A DNA stretch of 62,000 nucleotides from Lingula anatina (Eukaryota > Brachiopoda > Lingulata > Lingulida > Lingulidae). The position numbers and the translations under genes were made by a program. The first letter of the stretch is position 1, and every line of letters starts with the position of its first letter. The notes beneath the pieces are model-generated. The model worked only from the letters and a program-made list of their open reading frames with translations, ran no database searches and was not told the origin of the DNA. The stretch spans positions 250,485 through 312,484 of the forward strand of contig NW_019774158.1 in the NCBI RefSeq assembly GCF_001039355.2, read 5' to 3'. Shown here piece by piece: positions 48,638-60,560 of this stretch.

Positions 48638-50246
48638 TCTCAGAGGATTGGACATCCAGGATATCTGCCATACTGGAGAAATACAACCAGGTGAAGAGTG
48701 GCGGAACCTTGTTACAGATAGAGTTCACCACTGTGGGGGAATATATCCACCTGCTAAAGACAGCCGCTGATGCTATGAGACCTCTGGGGCCACGGGCCAT
48801 GCTGTATCTGGCAGCCGCTGTGTCAGATTTTTACATTCCTACAGATGAGATGGTAAGTGAACTCGTAGCCAGAGGTACACAGCAGGCGCATCTGCCTACC
48901 TCAATTTGATAATTTATTTGTATTTTCACATGGCAGGGCCCTAGCCAGAAATTTCAAAGGGGGAAAGGGGGGGGGGGGGAGGGGATCTTTTTTTCTGAAA
49001 AAGTGGATCTTTTACCATGAAACCTTTGTGTACCAAGATAAAATTTTACCCAGAGGGAATCTTCTCCCAGCGAAAAAGGGGGGTTCTTTTGACCCCCCCC
49101 CCCCATTTTTATTTTTTTATTTTTATTTTATAGCATTTTTTTAAGTAATTGCAGGAGGATACTGTCGTAGCGTTGAGGTAATGGAAAATATTAGATATTA
49201 ATGTTTTTTATAAGCTATTATTTGTCCTGTTAATTTTCACAAACATTTTTAAAACTTAATTTGAAAAGTGTTCCATGTCTCACCCATTTAAAGTTTACCC
49301 CCTCCCTAACTATAATTGTGAACTGTTTTGTAGTTTTTATTCAATATGAAGGGATTCTTTCATCTTACTTTATAATTTGTATTTATACATATTTCACCTT
49401 GCAGCCTGAGCACAAGATCCAGTCTGGTAACGGACCACTGCAGATCTCACTCCAACTCGTCCCTAAGATGCTAAAACCTCTCGTCAAGGAGTGGATACCT
49501 CAGGCATTTGTTATTTCTTTCAAGGTATTTTGACGATGAAAACATTTTCTTTCTTTCTAAAAGATGGTAAAACTATTCTGAATCAATGAAAAAAAAGCAT
49601 TCAGACCAGGACTGTTTCGATTTCTGGCTACAGCCAAAGACTTTGTGTGATACAAAAAATATTTAGGTAAATGTGAAATTGTGTATAAAGGTGTCTTTAT
49701 TTATTTCCAGCTGGAAACAGACCCTAGCCTTCTTCTAAAGAAAGCAAAAGAAGCACTTGAAAAGTACAGCCATCAGGTAAGTATATTACATATTCAGTTT
49801 AAACTACCTTGCATAGATTGCATCGATTAACACTTTTGGTAAAGAGACTAATCTTAGACTAGTCTGCATGTTTATTGGTGCTGAGGTAATACCTTTAAAA
49901 CTGTTTCCTAATTTCTATTTTTTTAATCTTTAGTAGTAGTTAAAGGGTTCTTTTTTTTTTTTAATTTCTAACATCATCCATCTCCACATACTTGCAGATG
50001 CAGGAATCATTCAATTCTTTCCCAATAATTTCTTATTCTGTTTTCTATCTCCAGGTAGTTATAGGAAACATCCTTGAGACTCGTAAAGAACTAGTCTGGG
50101 TGGTCACTGCCACAGAGTCCAGTCCATTTCAGATCAGACTGACCCCTGAGGAAGCAGACAGTGGCGTGGAAATAGAAAAGTACATTACTGAATACCTGGC
50201 AAAGATGCATGAAACTTTTATAACGCGAGCTGACAGTGTGAAATGA
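48638..50246 (+). CDS. PPCS: PPCS exons 4-7, alternative version
   Basis: Exons 48638-48852, 49405-49524, 49711-49776 and 50055-50246 (stop TGA at 50244-50246). It carries the Thr variant in exon 4, like 46633-48338, so these two contigs probably belong to one haplotype. Exon 7 encodes [18 protein letters not shown] ... ITRADSVK. A longer frame starting at 49992 is intron read-through. Confidence 0.92.
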
Positions 50247-50459
50247 ATATCGGTGCAGCGCGTGAGATTTTTTAAAAGAAAAGCCTGAAGCAAAGTTGGA
50301 TTAGCAGGAATTATACGATAGTACATATATCATGTCTAATGTTTTTTATGGCTGCGGGTTTTTGGTTAGTGTACTAAGCTGATAGGGGTTACGAACGCAC
50401 CATTAAATCTAGCTTTCTAGGAGCAATAGAAGTGGATGAGAAAGGTCTCATAAACGATA

Positions 50460-50613
50460 NNNNNNNNNNNNNNNNNNNNNNNNNNNNNNNNNNNNNNNNN
50501 NNNNNNNNNNNNNNNNNNNNNNNNNNNNNNNNNNNNNNNNNNNNNNNNNNNNNNNNNNNNNNNNNNNNNNNNNNNNNNNNNNNNNNNNNNNNNNNNNNNN
50601 NNNNNNNNNNNNN
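50460..50613. other. 154-base N gap
   Basis: Unknown bases. The sequence resumes at the equivalent of 49213 in PPCS intron 4, so the gap bridges two overlapping contigs rather than missing DNA. Confidence 0.98.
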
Positions 50614-50805
50614 AGCTATTATTTGTCCTGTTAATTTTCACAAACATTTTTAAAACTTAATTTGAAAAGTGTTCCATGTCTCACCCATTTAAAGTTTACC
50701 CCCTCCCTAACTATAATTGTGAACTGTTTTGTAGTTTTTATTCAATATGAAGGGATTCTTTCATCTTACTTTATAATTTGTATTTATACATATTTCACCT
50801 TGCAG

Positions 50806-51646
50806 CCTGAGCACAAGATCCAGTCTGGTAACGGACCACTGCAGATCTCACTCCAACTCGTCCCTAAGATGCTAAAACCTCTCGTCAAGGAGTGGATACC
50901 TCAGGCATTTGTTATTTCTTTCAAGGTATTTTGACGATGAAAACATTTTCTTTCTTTCTAAAAGATGGTAAAACTATTCTGAATCAATGAAAAAAAAGCA
51001 TTCAGACCAGGACTGTTTCGATTTCTGGCTACAGCCAAAGACTTTGTGTGATACAAAAAATATTTAGGTAAATGTGAAATTGTGTATAAAGGTGTCTTTA
51101 TTTATTTCCAGCTGGAAACAGACCCTAGCCTTCTTCTAAAGAAAGCAAAAGAAGCACTTGAAAAGTACAGCCATCAGGTAAGTATATTACATATTCAGTT
51201 TAAACTACCCTGCATAGATTGCATCGATTAACACTTTTGGTAAAGAGACTAATCTTAGACTAGTCTGCATGTTTATTGGTGCTGAGGTAATACCTTTAAA
51301 ACTGTTTCCTAATTTCTATTTTTTTTATCTTTAGTAGTAGTTAAAGGGTTCTTTTTTTTTTTAATTTCTAACATCATCCATCTCCACATACTTGCAGATG
51401 CAGGAATCATTCAATTCTTTCCCAATAATTTCTTATTCTGTTTTCTATCTCCAGGTAGTTATAGGAAACATCCTTGAGACTCGTAAAGAACTAGTCTGGG
51501 TGGTCACTGCCACAGAGTCCAGTCCATTTCAGATCAGACTGACCCCTGAGGAAGCAGACAGTGGCGTGGAAATAGAAAAGTACATTACTGAATACCTGGC
51601 AAAGATGCATGAAACTTTTATAACGCGAGCTGACAGTGTGAAATGA
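50806..51646 (+). CDS. PPCS: PPCS exons 5-7, alternative version
   Basis: Exons 50806-50925, 51112-51177 and 51455-51646 are intact and encode the same protein as 49405-50246, with only rare differences in introns. This version continues rightward into unique sequence, so it shows the true 3' neighbourhood of PPCS. Confidence 0.92.
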
Positions 51647-52129
51647 ATATCGGTGCAGCGCGTGAGATTTTTTAAAAGAAAAGCCTGAAGCAAAGTTGGA
51701 TTAGCAGGAATTATACGATAGTACATATATCATGTCTAATGTTTTTTATGGCTGCGGGTTTTTGGTTAGTGTGCTAAGCTGATAGGGGTTACGAACGCAC
51801 CATTAAATCTAGCTTTCTAGGAGCAATAGAAGTGGATGAGAAAGGTCTCATAAACGATACTTACCTTTTTTTTATCTCGGACGTCGAATTTTAGAGCACA
51901 ATCACCAAAATAATGACTCAAGCCACGATTTTGTGGCATTTCATGCTCGTAATAAATATATCTCTTTTTTCTCTTTTGTGGTCTGAATGTGAAAAAGTGA
52001 AGTTCGTCAGTTTAATATATAATTCTCTCTTTCAACGTGAAAACTGCAACACACGTTGGTATATTTACCAGTACCAGAACTGTCTACTAGTCTGTTAAAA
52101 TGAAGGCATGTCTACATTTTCCAAATCGC

Positions 52130-52135
52130 TTTATT
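52130..52135 (-). terminator. Polyadenylation signal of the first Cys-rich/EF-hand gene
   Basis: AATAAA on the minus strand, 42 bases after the stop codon at 52177. The same AATAAAGCGATTTGG sequence follows the second gene at 56232-56237. Confidence 0.65.
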
Positions 52136-52176
52136 CCATCCAATGTGAAAGCAATTTTATACAGGTATATCTTTAA

Positions 52177-53876
52177 TCAATAACCACCGTCAAACTCATC
52201 AAAATCGACAATGTTGTCTCCATTTACGTCCATCTTGACAAATTCGACATCAAAATTCAAAGCGGATCTCTTGGCACCGCGCAGCTTCACAACTGCAGTA
52301 TGGAATTCGACCTTTGAAATGTGATCATCTCTGAAACGTGTGATAAGATAATGCAACAGGTGAATCAGGTTGTCGAATGACAACTTCAAATGTTTCTGCT
52401 TAATGTCTATTTCAGCGAATTTCTTTTGACGCAGTTTTACCTCCGCTAAGAAATTTTATAGCAGGTGAGAAAAAATAACATTCATGGCCGTACATCTAGA
52501 AGAGAACAGGTGATTGCAACTGAAGGATAATTATTTTGATAATCCACAAAAACAAATTGAAATGATTTGAGCAGGCTTATAAACTATCTTTCAATTTACT
52601 TTCATTAATGAAAGTCTAAGTAACAGGTATGTTCCAATTTCTAGTGCTATTGTTTTTCCTTACCCGTCAATGTCAATGTTTCTGAATACGTCTCTGGGGT
52701 TAACGACATGTTTAGACAAGGGACGTGCCAGCGATCTCTTGTTTAGGCACTCGCATGTAGATGATGGACTATTGAAAATAAAAGATATGCTATCTAAATG
52801 CAAGATAAGTCAATAATAACACACAAAGGACCATTAACTAATGATCTACGCATGTCACTGGCCAATAGTATGCCACTTCTGTATGACTCTAGCCAAGATC
52901 CAGCAATGCTCTCCGTACGATGTTCTTTTTCACAGAGACCTTATATTGTAATATTGACAGGGGCATATTAAGAGAAGTTTGTTGAAGACAAACGCTTTTT
53001 TATGGCGACGGTTAACTTTATTGATTTCATGGGCCGTTGGAAAGTTTCATTTAAAATATCTGGGTTAATTCAACATTATGTAATGCTATAAAATAACTAA
53101 ACACTATTCTTTTAATAGAGGTTCCTTTCAATAAAAGCGGCCGGCCAAATTAGAACACCACATTTGTGCTTGTCCTTTACTTACACTTTTGCGTGGGTTA
53201 ATGAGGAGACATAACTGTGCTTGGCAGCTATATCCACCGTGACTTACTTGATTTCCGCAGTGTTTAGAATGGCTGCCAGTAACGAAAAAATCAACCTTTA
53301 ATCAATCAACCTTTAGAACAAAATCTTAGCAAAAGCAAGTAAGGCCTTCTCACTAAAATGCACTTACATGGAAAAGACCGAACACTTTGGGATAACGTTT
53401 CACCTGTACTTACAACCAGCCCCCGGACACCACTACTTTGATATCGGCGCATCCGGATTTGCAGCCACCTTGGCAGGCACAACCGAAAAGGTTGCACCAA
53501 CCTACTCCGCAATATGTATACGTCTGAAATATTATACACAAACGATATGCATTTGCTCCATTACTATACAGGAAACATAGACAAACAGCTCCACTCTTTT
53601 ATCGTAAAGTAAAATAGAAAATGACGGTGGTATAATACCCGTAATCATTGCTTTGAGGGCAATCTATTTAATACAACAATAACAACAGGCAAATAAAAAC
53701 TTGAAAACCATTTCAATTTCTTGTACTGTTTCTAAACTAGATACAAAATGTCTTACTTCGCTACAGTCTCCACAGAATACGTCGTTAACAGTGTGACAGC
53801 ATACTGCTTGAGCATGCTTTATAACAAGTGCTGCAGATAACGCTACGATAACAATAGTTACCGGCAAACAAGCCAT
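52177..53876 (-). CDS. Small secreted Cys-rich/EF-hand protein, gene 1
   Basis: Exon a (53757-53876) encodes MACLPVTIVIVALSAAL and more, a signal peptide cleaved near HAQA, then VCCHTV and FCGDC. Exon b (53414-53523) carries the Cys module YCGVGWCNLFGCACQGGCKS plus GCADIKV. Exon c (52664-52768) has CECLNKRS and FRNIDIDG, the start of an EF-hand. Exon d (52177-52395 or longer) holds a degenerate EF-like stretch and a canonical loop DVNGDNIVDFDE (D1, N3, D5, I7, D9, E12). Exons a-b-c join in phase. The c-to-d junction does not close with the obvious sites (phase 2 against 0), so a small exon is missing or the acceptor has decayed. A 5'-untranslated exon ends at 54212 (CAG|GTAGGT). No named family is recognised. 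A secreted Ca-binding role, perhaps in a shell or extracellular matrix, is inferred. Confidence 0.7.
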
Positions 53877-54211
53877 CTTCTGGAATAAGAAAAATGAAGA
53901 TATAAGACAAGAGCCCTTCGCCGCCCTTTACCCAACAAGACTTTTGACCATACCAGTCAGAAAATAAGGATACAGAGAGGCCATGGAGACTTCTAATCGC
54001 CTGTTCCCTACCGACCAAATCGGGATTGGATGTGATAATATTTCCTGTTATACGAATGATATGATTGTGACCAGCTAAATGCCCATTTGAAATTTTATAA
54101 TTTTCACTTTCTTGACCATTTATTTTTCTCCTGATGCCGAAGTACGGTTTTCTTTGAATATCTAGGAGGCCTACTGCTAACTGCATGAACACGGATTATA
54201 TATCTACCTAC

Positions 54212-54260
54212 CTGTTGTTGCCTTTGTCTAATGAACGATGTTCTGATATATTATATATAT
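54212..54260 (-). other. 5'-untranslated exon of EF-hand gene 1
   Basis: The minus-strand donor CAACAG|GTAGGT at 54206-54212 is kept at 55712 (relic) and 58111 (gene 2), while the sequence between it and the signal-peptide exon is not. The signal-peptide exon has its acceptor (CCAG) just three bases before the ATG, so such an upstream exon is needed. The 5' limit is unknown. Confidence 0.5.
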
Positions 54261-55189
54261 ATATCTATATTGACAATCTTTTTCTGCACCATCACTCTCA
54301 TCAGCGCTGTATTATACGTACAAAGTTATTAACGTTGTTTTTATTTCACAAATACAAAATGACATTTTAAACCTTGCCAGTGTTTTAGTCTCTTTGATTA
54401 AAAAACTGCATAAAACTACAACGTTATATTGGCTAGATACCGAAAAGTACTGCAATAAACTGATGGACACGCATTACTAATACCCTGTAAAACATTTCTT
54501 TAAACGATTGCAGCTAAAACCAGAGCATGAGCAAGGCTCCTTACATTTAATATTATCCTGTATTTTTACTTACCACGGGCTGTATGGACACATTGATCAC
54601 CGAGCGCTTTCTACATGAACAAAGGTGATTTGCACATTGTTTTTCTTCACTATGGTGTGTAGCTTTTTTCCAGCGAGACATTTTCGCATTAAATTAATGC
54701 CATCACTAAGCTCGCCTCTAGTTCCGGACATTCGATGAAAAGGATAGAAGTGGTGTTTTTCCTTTTATAACGGCAGAATAGCTTTGTCAGTCTTCTCAAA
54801 GTTTAAGTTAGCAAAAACTTTATTAAACACCAAATATACTTTGACTAGGTTCGTGCCGTATTGAAATAAAGTGAGAGACACGTACATTGTATTACATGCA
54901 CTACATTGTGTATAATGATTGATAACAGATCAAACAAAATAATTGATTTAAAAAAAGTATTGCAACGAAAATAAGACAATGAAAGTGGTTCCTATGATAT
55001 TAGATTATTTTAGATTTTTCCACCTGAACCGGGAAATGGACATTCGACAACAATTATTCAAGAATCTTAGCCATCATGCTAACTGCAACGCTCGTGAGAA
55101 CGTTTTAAACAGGTTAGAACTGTATGCAAAAGGGAAAACATCTTCATTTTGTGGATCACTTGATTTCATTGTTTAAAGCACATTATATA

Positions 55190-55990
55190 TAGGTGTACAT
55201 GTATCTTCAATTATTATTGACCACCGCTAAACCCATCAAAAGCGAGCATGTTGTCTCTCATGTTGTCTCCGTCTATACAAATTCTTCGTCAAATTCGATC
55301 ATATTGTCTCCATTTAAGTCCATCTTTACAAATTCGTCATCGAAATTCAAAGCGGATCTCTTGGCACCGCGCAACTTCACAACTGCATCCAGGAATTCTT
55401 CCTTGGAAATGTGATCATCTCTGAAACGTGTGATAAGATAATGCAACAGGTGAATCGGTTTGTTGAATCACAACTTCAAATGTTTCTGCGTCTTAAGTGA
55501 CTATGATAGTATTTACCTTTTTTCTGGATTCACGGCGTCGATGGAGCAATTTCAATAATTTTCCTATTACAAGGTGATAACCAGCTCATTACAATTTGGA
55601 ACTTTCTCTTTTCCGCAATTCTTCACAACCATTCCTTGTTTTGCCGATGTTGCTTCAATTTGATTTAAACCCCTATGCTAGTACACGCGGAGCTGCATTA
55701 ACACGACCTACCTGTGGTTAAATTTGTCATATTTGGAATAAAGGGCGTTCTGCTATACAATATATCTATAATGACAATATTTTCCTACATTGGTTGCAAA
55801 TTGTCAGCGTTGTGTTTTTGCATCCCGCACGCAGTAATAAACGCTGCTTTTTCTGACATAAAGCTTTTGTTAGCATCTTCAGTGTTTTTGTTTATATAGC
55901 AAAAAACTGCATGAAGCTATAGAAATTGTGGACTGCACTGAAATAAAGCGAGACACTTATCGCTACCTTTTGCAAAATGATGAATAAAAA
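55190..55990 (-). pseudogene. Decayed third copy of the Cys-rich/EF-hand gene
   Basis: 55277-55480 reads as the EF-hand exon (RFRDDHISKEEF, MDLNGDNMIEFDE), but TGA replaces the Ser codon in KHLKLSFD and the 3' end runs into a short internal duplication around ATTGTCTCC. Directly upstream comes the 5'-untranslated exon and flank (55690-55990). The signal-peptide, Cys-rich and linker exons are deleted. It lies between the two intact copies in the same orientation. Confidence 0.8.
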
Positions 55991-56231
55991 ACTCAATGTA
56001 TACATAATTTTATAAAACTATTGTGGCTCAAGCTTGAAACAAACCACAGACAAGATTCCTATAAACTAAATAATTTTGTCTTTTGCGTTCCGAAACAGGA
56101 AATCATAATAGAGGATCGGCAGAAATATCGCAAAAATCTACTTTATCGCGCAGACGACCACACATGTTGTCACATGCTATATTGGAATTGAATACAATAA
56201 AGTGAAAACATTGATAAATTATCCAAATCGC

Positions 56232-56237
56232 TTTATT
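56232..56237 (-). terminator. Polyadenylation signal of the second Cys-rich/EF-hand gene
   Basis: AATAAA on the minus strand, 41 bases after the stop at 56278. Position and context match gene 1. Confidence 0.65.
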
Positions 56238-56277
56238 CTGATTTTGACGGTGCCATTTAGAACATGTTTACCTTCAA

Positions 56278-57878
56278 TCACTGATCACCGTCAAACTCAT
56301 CAAATTCGATCACATTGTCTCCATTTACGTCCATCTTGACAAATTCTTCATCTAAATTCAGTGCAGATCTCTTCGCACTGCGCAGCTTCACAACTGCATC
56401 CAGGAATTCGTCCTTGGAAATGTGATCATCTCTGAAACGTGAGATAAGATAATGCAACAGGTGAATCGGGTTGTCGAATGACAACTTCAAATGCTTCTGC
56501 TTAATGTCTACGTCAGCGAATTTGTTTTGACGCAGACTTCCCTCCGCTAAGAATTTTTTAGAGCAGATGAGAATATAAAAATAACATTCATGGTCATACA
56601 TCTAGAAGAGAACAGGTGATTGCAACTAAAAGAAAATCATTTGGATGATCCACAAACACGAATTGATACGAATTGAGTAGGTTCATAAACTTTCTTTAAA
56701 TTGACTTTTATTAATGAAAGTCTAAGAAACAGGGATGTACCAATTTTTAGTGCTACTATTTTCCCTTACCCGTCAATGTCAATGTTACTGAATGCGTCTC
56801 TGTACACACCGAATGTATTGGATAGTTTAATGAATTATGTCATGTTTCTGAGGAGTAGCATGTATGAAAGAGTTAGCAACGGGTATGTATTCATTTCTAG
56901 TAAAACTTACTCTCTTACCCGTCAATGTCAATGTCTCTGAATACGTCTCTGGGGTTAACGACATGTTTCGACAAGGGAAGCGTCAGCGATCTCTTGTTAA
57001 GGCACGTGCATGTAGGTGATAGACTATTGAAAAAGAAGATATGCTATTCATATGCGAAATAAGTCAGTATTTTCAGTCAATATTTCATACAAATGACCAT
57101 TAACGAATGATCTACGCATGTCACTGACTAATAGGCCTCATAGAGCTGCCACTACTGTAGAAAAAGACCCAGTATTCGTTCCTTAAGATGTGTTTTTTTC
57201 ACAGAAACCTTATATTGTGTTGCTGGGAGGGGCATATTAAATCTACTTGGCTGCTATATTCACTGTAAGTAACTTTTTTTGCTTTTCACAGTATTCATAA
57301 TGGCTGCCAGTAATGAAAAAAATCAATTTTAAAATAGAACAAAATCTTAAGAAATGCAAGTGCAAATGCCTGCTCACAAATATGTACAGACCGTATACTT
57401 TGGGATAACGCCTCGATTGTACTTACAACCAGCCCCCGCCCTCTACTCTGATATCAGAGCACCCGGATCTGCAGCCGCCTTGGCAGTTGCATCCGAACAT
57501 GTTGCACGAACCTACCCCACAATATGGCCTTCCCTGAAAAATCATACAAGACCGATATAAACTTGCGCCATTATTATTATTATCCAGGAAAGAAAGACAA
57601 GCTATATACTTTGATTGCAAAATGCCGAACATGTAGCCTACTGTATTTATTGCTTTACATAGAATGTTATTAATATAATCATTACACCGAGCAAGTAACA
57701 ACTGAAAACTGTTCCAATTTCTTGTACTGTTTCTAAATTAGACACAAAATAATCTTACTCCGCCACAGTCTCCACAGAAGCCTGCCTTAATAGTGTTACA
57801 GCATACTGCTTGAGCGTGTTTTAAAACAAGTGCTGCGGATAACGCTGCAACAACAATGGCTACAGACAAACAACCCAT
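56278..57878 (-). CDS. Small secreted Cys-rich/EF-hand protein, gene 2
   Basis: Exon a (57759-57878) encodes a signal peptide (MGCLSVAIVVAALSAALVL) and VCCNTI, FCGDC. Exon b (57427-57533) has the module YCGVGSCNMFGCNCQGGCRS plus GCSDIRV. Exon c (56919-57023) has CTCLNKRS and FRDIDIDG. Exon d (56278-56496 or longer) has the canonical EF loop DVNGDNVIEFDE and ends GDQ-stop. Cys positions are the same as in gene 1 while other residues differ, as expected for true paralogues under constraint. Here an AG within GGAAGT upstream of exon d would let c join d in phase (GSLRQNKFADVDIKQ); gene 1 lacks it. A partial copy of exon c sits at 56770-56811. Confidence 0.72.
56770..56811 (-). pseudogene. Partial duplicate of linker/EF-hand exon c
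   Basis: Repeats the end of exon c (RDAFSNIDIDG with the same GG|GTAAGG donor), but its upstream half is unrelated and no acceptor is evident. It could be a leftover or an alternative exon encoding an extra half EF-hand. Confidence 0.5.
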
Positions 57879-59458
57879 CTTCTGTAATAAGACGAATGAA
57901 GATATTAGATAGGAGGCTTTCGACGCCCTTCCCCCAACTAGATTTTGACCACATCAGTCTGAAGATCAGAATACAGTAGGGGTGCCATCTAAGCACCGGT
58001 CCTTTACGTGGTTTCACTGTTTCAAATCAGAAAAAGAAAAAGATGATATAGACGCTGAGTTATGATTTAACTTGAAACTCTATACTACTGCCTCCATAAA
58101 CTCTACCTACCTGTGGCTCGTTTTGTCGAATGAAGGATGTCCTGAAATATTATTTATCTATAATGACAATCTTTTTCTGCACCATCACTCTCATCAGCGC
58201 TAAATTTTACGTACGCAGTTATCAACGTTGTTTTTATTTCACAAATGCAAAATGACATTGCTAACCTTGCCAGTGTTTTAGTTTCTTTGGTAAAAACTGC
58301 ATAAAACTACAAATGCATTTTGACTAGATACCGGGAAGAACTGCAATAAAGCGATCTAGTCACACCTATAACTAGTGCCTTGTAAAATGATTGAAAACAA
58401 AATAAACGATTTTCCAAATCATTTCCTTAAACTTCTGCAGCCAAAAATATACCATGAACAAGGTTCCTTACATATAAGATAATTTTGACTTTTCCGATCC
58501 GAACTAGGAAACGTGGACAAATGCCCTCTCCAAGGGACATTCACAAATTGTTTATCCATTATGCTGTGTACCTGTCCTCTACTGGGGCCACAGATTGATT
58601 TTTCACTAGATATTCACATACATGTCTCTGGTGAAACTGACAGTTATTCTCTGTACTGTGCCAGAGAAAACGCCCACATAATAAAAATAAAAAACTGCGG
58701 CCCTGGTGGATGGTATTGTGTACTTTTGTCTACTGTGCCCGACGAGAAATTTTCGTATTAAAGTAATGCCATCACTCAGCTTGCCTCTAGTACAGAGCAT
58801 TGGATGAAAGGGATGGTAATGGTGACTGGCTTGTTTTGACTGATAGACAGTTACACAGATGGCATCATATCCGGGCAGAATCTGACGAAGCTGTTTCCCT
58901 ACGTTACTGAGTGGCTGTTGGGATAAGCAGCCTGCTTCAGATAGAGCAGGGTGGGTTGGAACGCGGGTAAGTTGGAACATTGGCTTTATTTCTTAAACTA
59001 CAAGACCGATCATGTGCTCCTTCCGCATAAAAATGTCACCTGGCATGGCCATTCATCCGGTAAACTTTTGGAAGTTTCGAAAATGCAGTAAAAGTTTTAT
59101 GCGAAAAAAACTCATTTTCGCTACTCGAAGTAAGTTTTCATACTTTTGACACTCATCGTGCTGTAAACTAAAGTATAAGGATTATATCACTGAAATTGTG
59201 CATAGGGCTTAGGACCACCTTTATGTTAAAAAAGCTGTAGTTTTTTTAATCACCTCCCACGTGTTAAAGAAATACAGTGTCATAAGTAGGCCATGACGTC
59301 ATGGGGGCTGGTCGGAACATTTGACATGGGGCCAGTTGGAACACTGTCAGGGGTGTTCCAACCCACCCCGCACGATGTTTTTCATTTTTTTTTATCTCTC
59401 TATATGTTTTATTTTCAACTTTAAAGAGAGTAGTAACGTAGTAACCCAGTACAACTCC

Positions 59459-59550
59459 AACTGGAGACGAAATCCAGCTGGCAGAACATCTCCAAGATGC
59501 CGGAATGTACATGCTTGTAGAAGAAACAGGGGGGGGGGTCACTGCTTGTT
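59459..59550 (+). pseudogene. N-terminal fragment of pogo-like transposase
   Basis: One frame reads TGDEIQLAEHLQDAGMYML, which resembles the second helix-turn-helix (CENP-B type) of pogo-family transposases. It lies in a different frame from its surroundings and is not continued. Confidence 0.45.
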
Positions 59551-59741
59551 AAATGCAGTTGCTAGCTGTTTGGTAGAAAGGGGTCTGCATGCCAACTGTT
59601 ACTCTTTGCGATAAATTGCTGTTAGAAGTGGAAGAAAATGTCGATTATTACACTGCATTTCGCGGCAAAATGAAAATATTCTAGCTGAGAGCCTACGTTA
59701 TGGATAAACTATACAACACCAATTCTGCCCATATTGTTTAA

Positions 59742-59967
59742 CACCCCATTTCCATAGATTTTTAGATCGATCTATCCCTGTGGGGAGTCTCACTAGATTA
59801 CTGTCAGCTTGGCCGGCTTGAGCGTCTGTCCCGCCTACTAAAAGCTGTAAGGGGGTAATTAACTATGGTGCGCGCTCGTCTGACTGCAATTTAGCGTGAA
59901 CCCCCAGGGAGTTAGGTCGATCTAAATTTTAATCCCTGGATCGATCTTAATCTCTGGAAATACACCC
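59742..59967. mobile_element. 226-bp MITE flanked by TTAA, nested in the pogo-like element
   Basis: TTAA stands at 59738-59741 and 59968-59971. The ends are imperfect inverted repeats: ATTTCCATAGATT and AGATCGATC on the left against ATTTCCAGAGATT and AGATCGATC on the right (complement). TTAA duplication is the hallmark of piggyBac-type insertion. It has no coding capacity. Confidence 0.7.
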
Positions 59968-60011
59968 TTAAATGCTTTGTGTTATGGATTGGGGGTTGCT
60001 GTTAATGTTTA

Positions 60012-60560
60012 GTGAATGAGGGTACAAAATCCGCCAGAAAAGACAAACATTCACCTCGTAACTTAGGCAAAGTTTCAGTTGAAATCTCAGTTGCCCTCAC
60101 CGGAAGAGGTGTTACAGCACACTATAGTGCACTTAAGAAAACCCCAAAACAGCTCAAGTCTAGCAATAATTGGGCTCACCGTCGCAGCCCAAAGATTAAA
60201 AGAAGAAAACTATGCAGTGCAGTTCTAACTGACACACCTGAAAAAGAGCTACTCGAAAAAGAAAAGGCCAAGCCCAACAAAATTAAAAAGGACAAGTGCA
60301 ACAAAAATAAAAAACAGTTTAAAATTTCTAGTCGATAGAGAAAATCAAGAAAAAGGAAATTAAAAATGATCAGCGATTCTGAGTCAGAATTAGAAGAGTG
60401 GCCATGTTTGGTTTGTGGGGAGCCGTTCAGTAACAGCCGACCAAAAGAGAAATGGGTTAAATGCATTGTTTGTCTAAAGTGGTCACATGAATACTGTACT
60501 AATTAAGGGTGACCGAGTGTACATATGTCAGAACTGCGATTTTGATTCTGAGGTCTAGTT
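60012..60560 (+). pseudogene. C-terminal transposase fragment with zinc finger, broken
   Basis: A Lys-rich region (KIKRRKLCSAVLTDTPEKEL) is followed in the same frame, after an in-frame TAG at 60336-60338, by SDSESELEEWPCLVCGEPF, KWVKCIVCLKWSHEYC and then, after a +1 shift near 60505, VYICQNCDFDSE. The C-x2-C ... C-x2-C-x4-H-x2-C ... C-x2-C pattern is the PHD-like finger found at the C-terminus of many pogo/Tigger (DDE_1) transposases. One stop and one frameshift show it is dead. Confidence 0.7.

Noticed and set aside
53248-53272. 25-base micro-exon (HSKHCGNQ) between the Cys-rich and linker exons of EF-hand gene 1
   Set aside because: It splices in phase with exon b but leaves exon c out of frame. 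Skipping it gives an open b-c join, and the donor is lost in gene 2.
59321-59614. 97-codon plus frame over the transposon left part
   Set aside because: The recognisable transposase residues (TGDEIQLAEHLQDAG) are in another frame. This one is a chance open frame.
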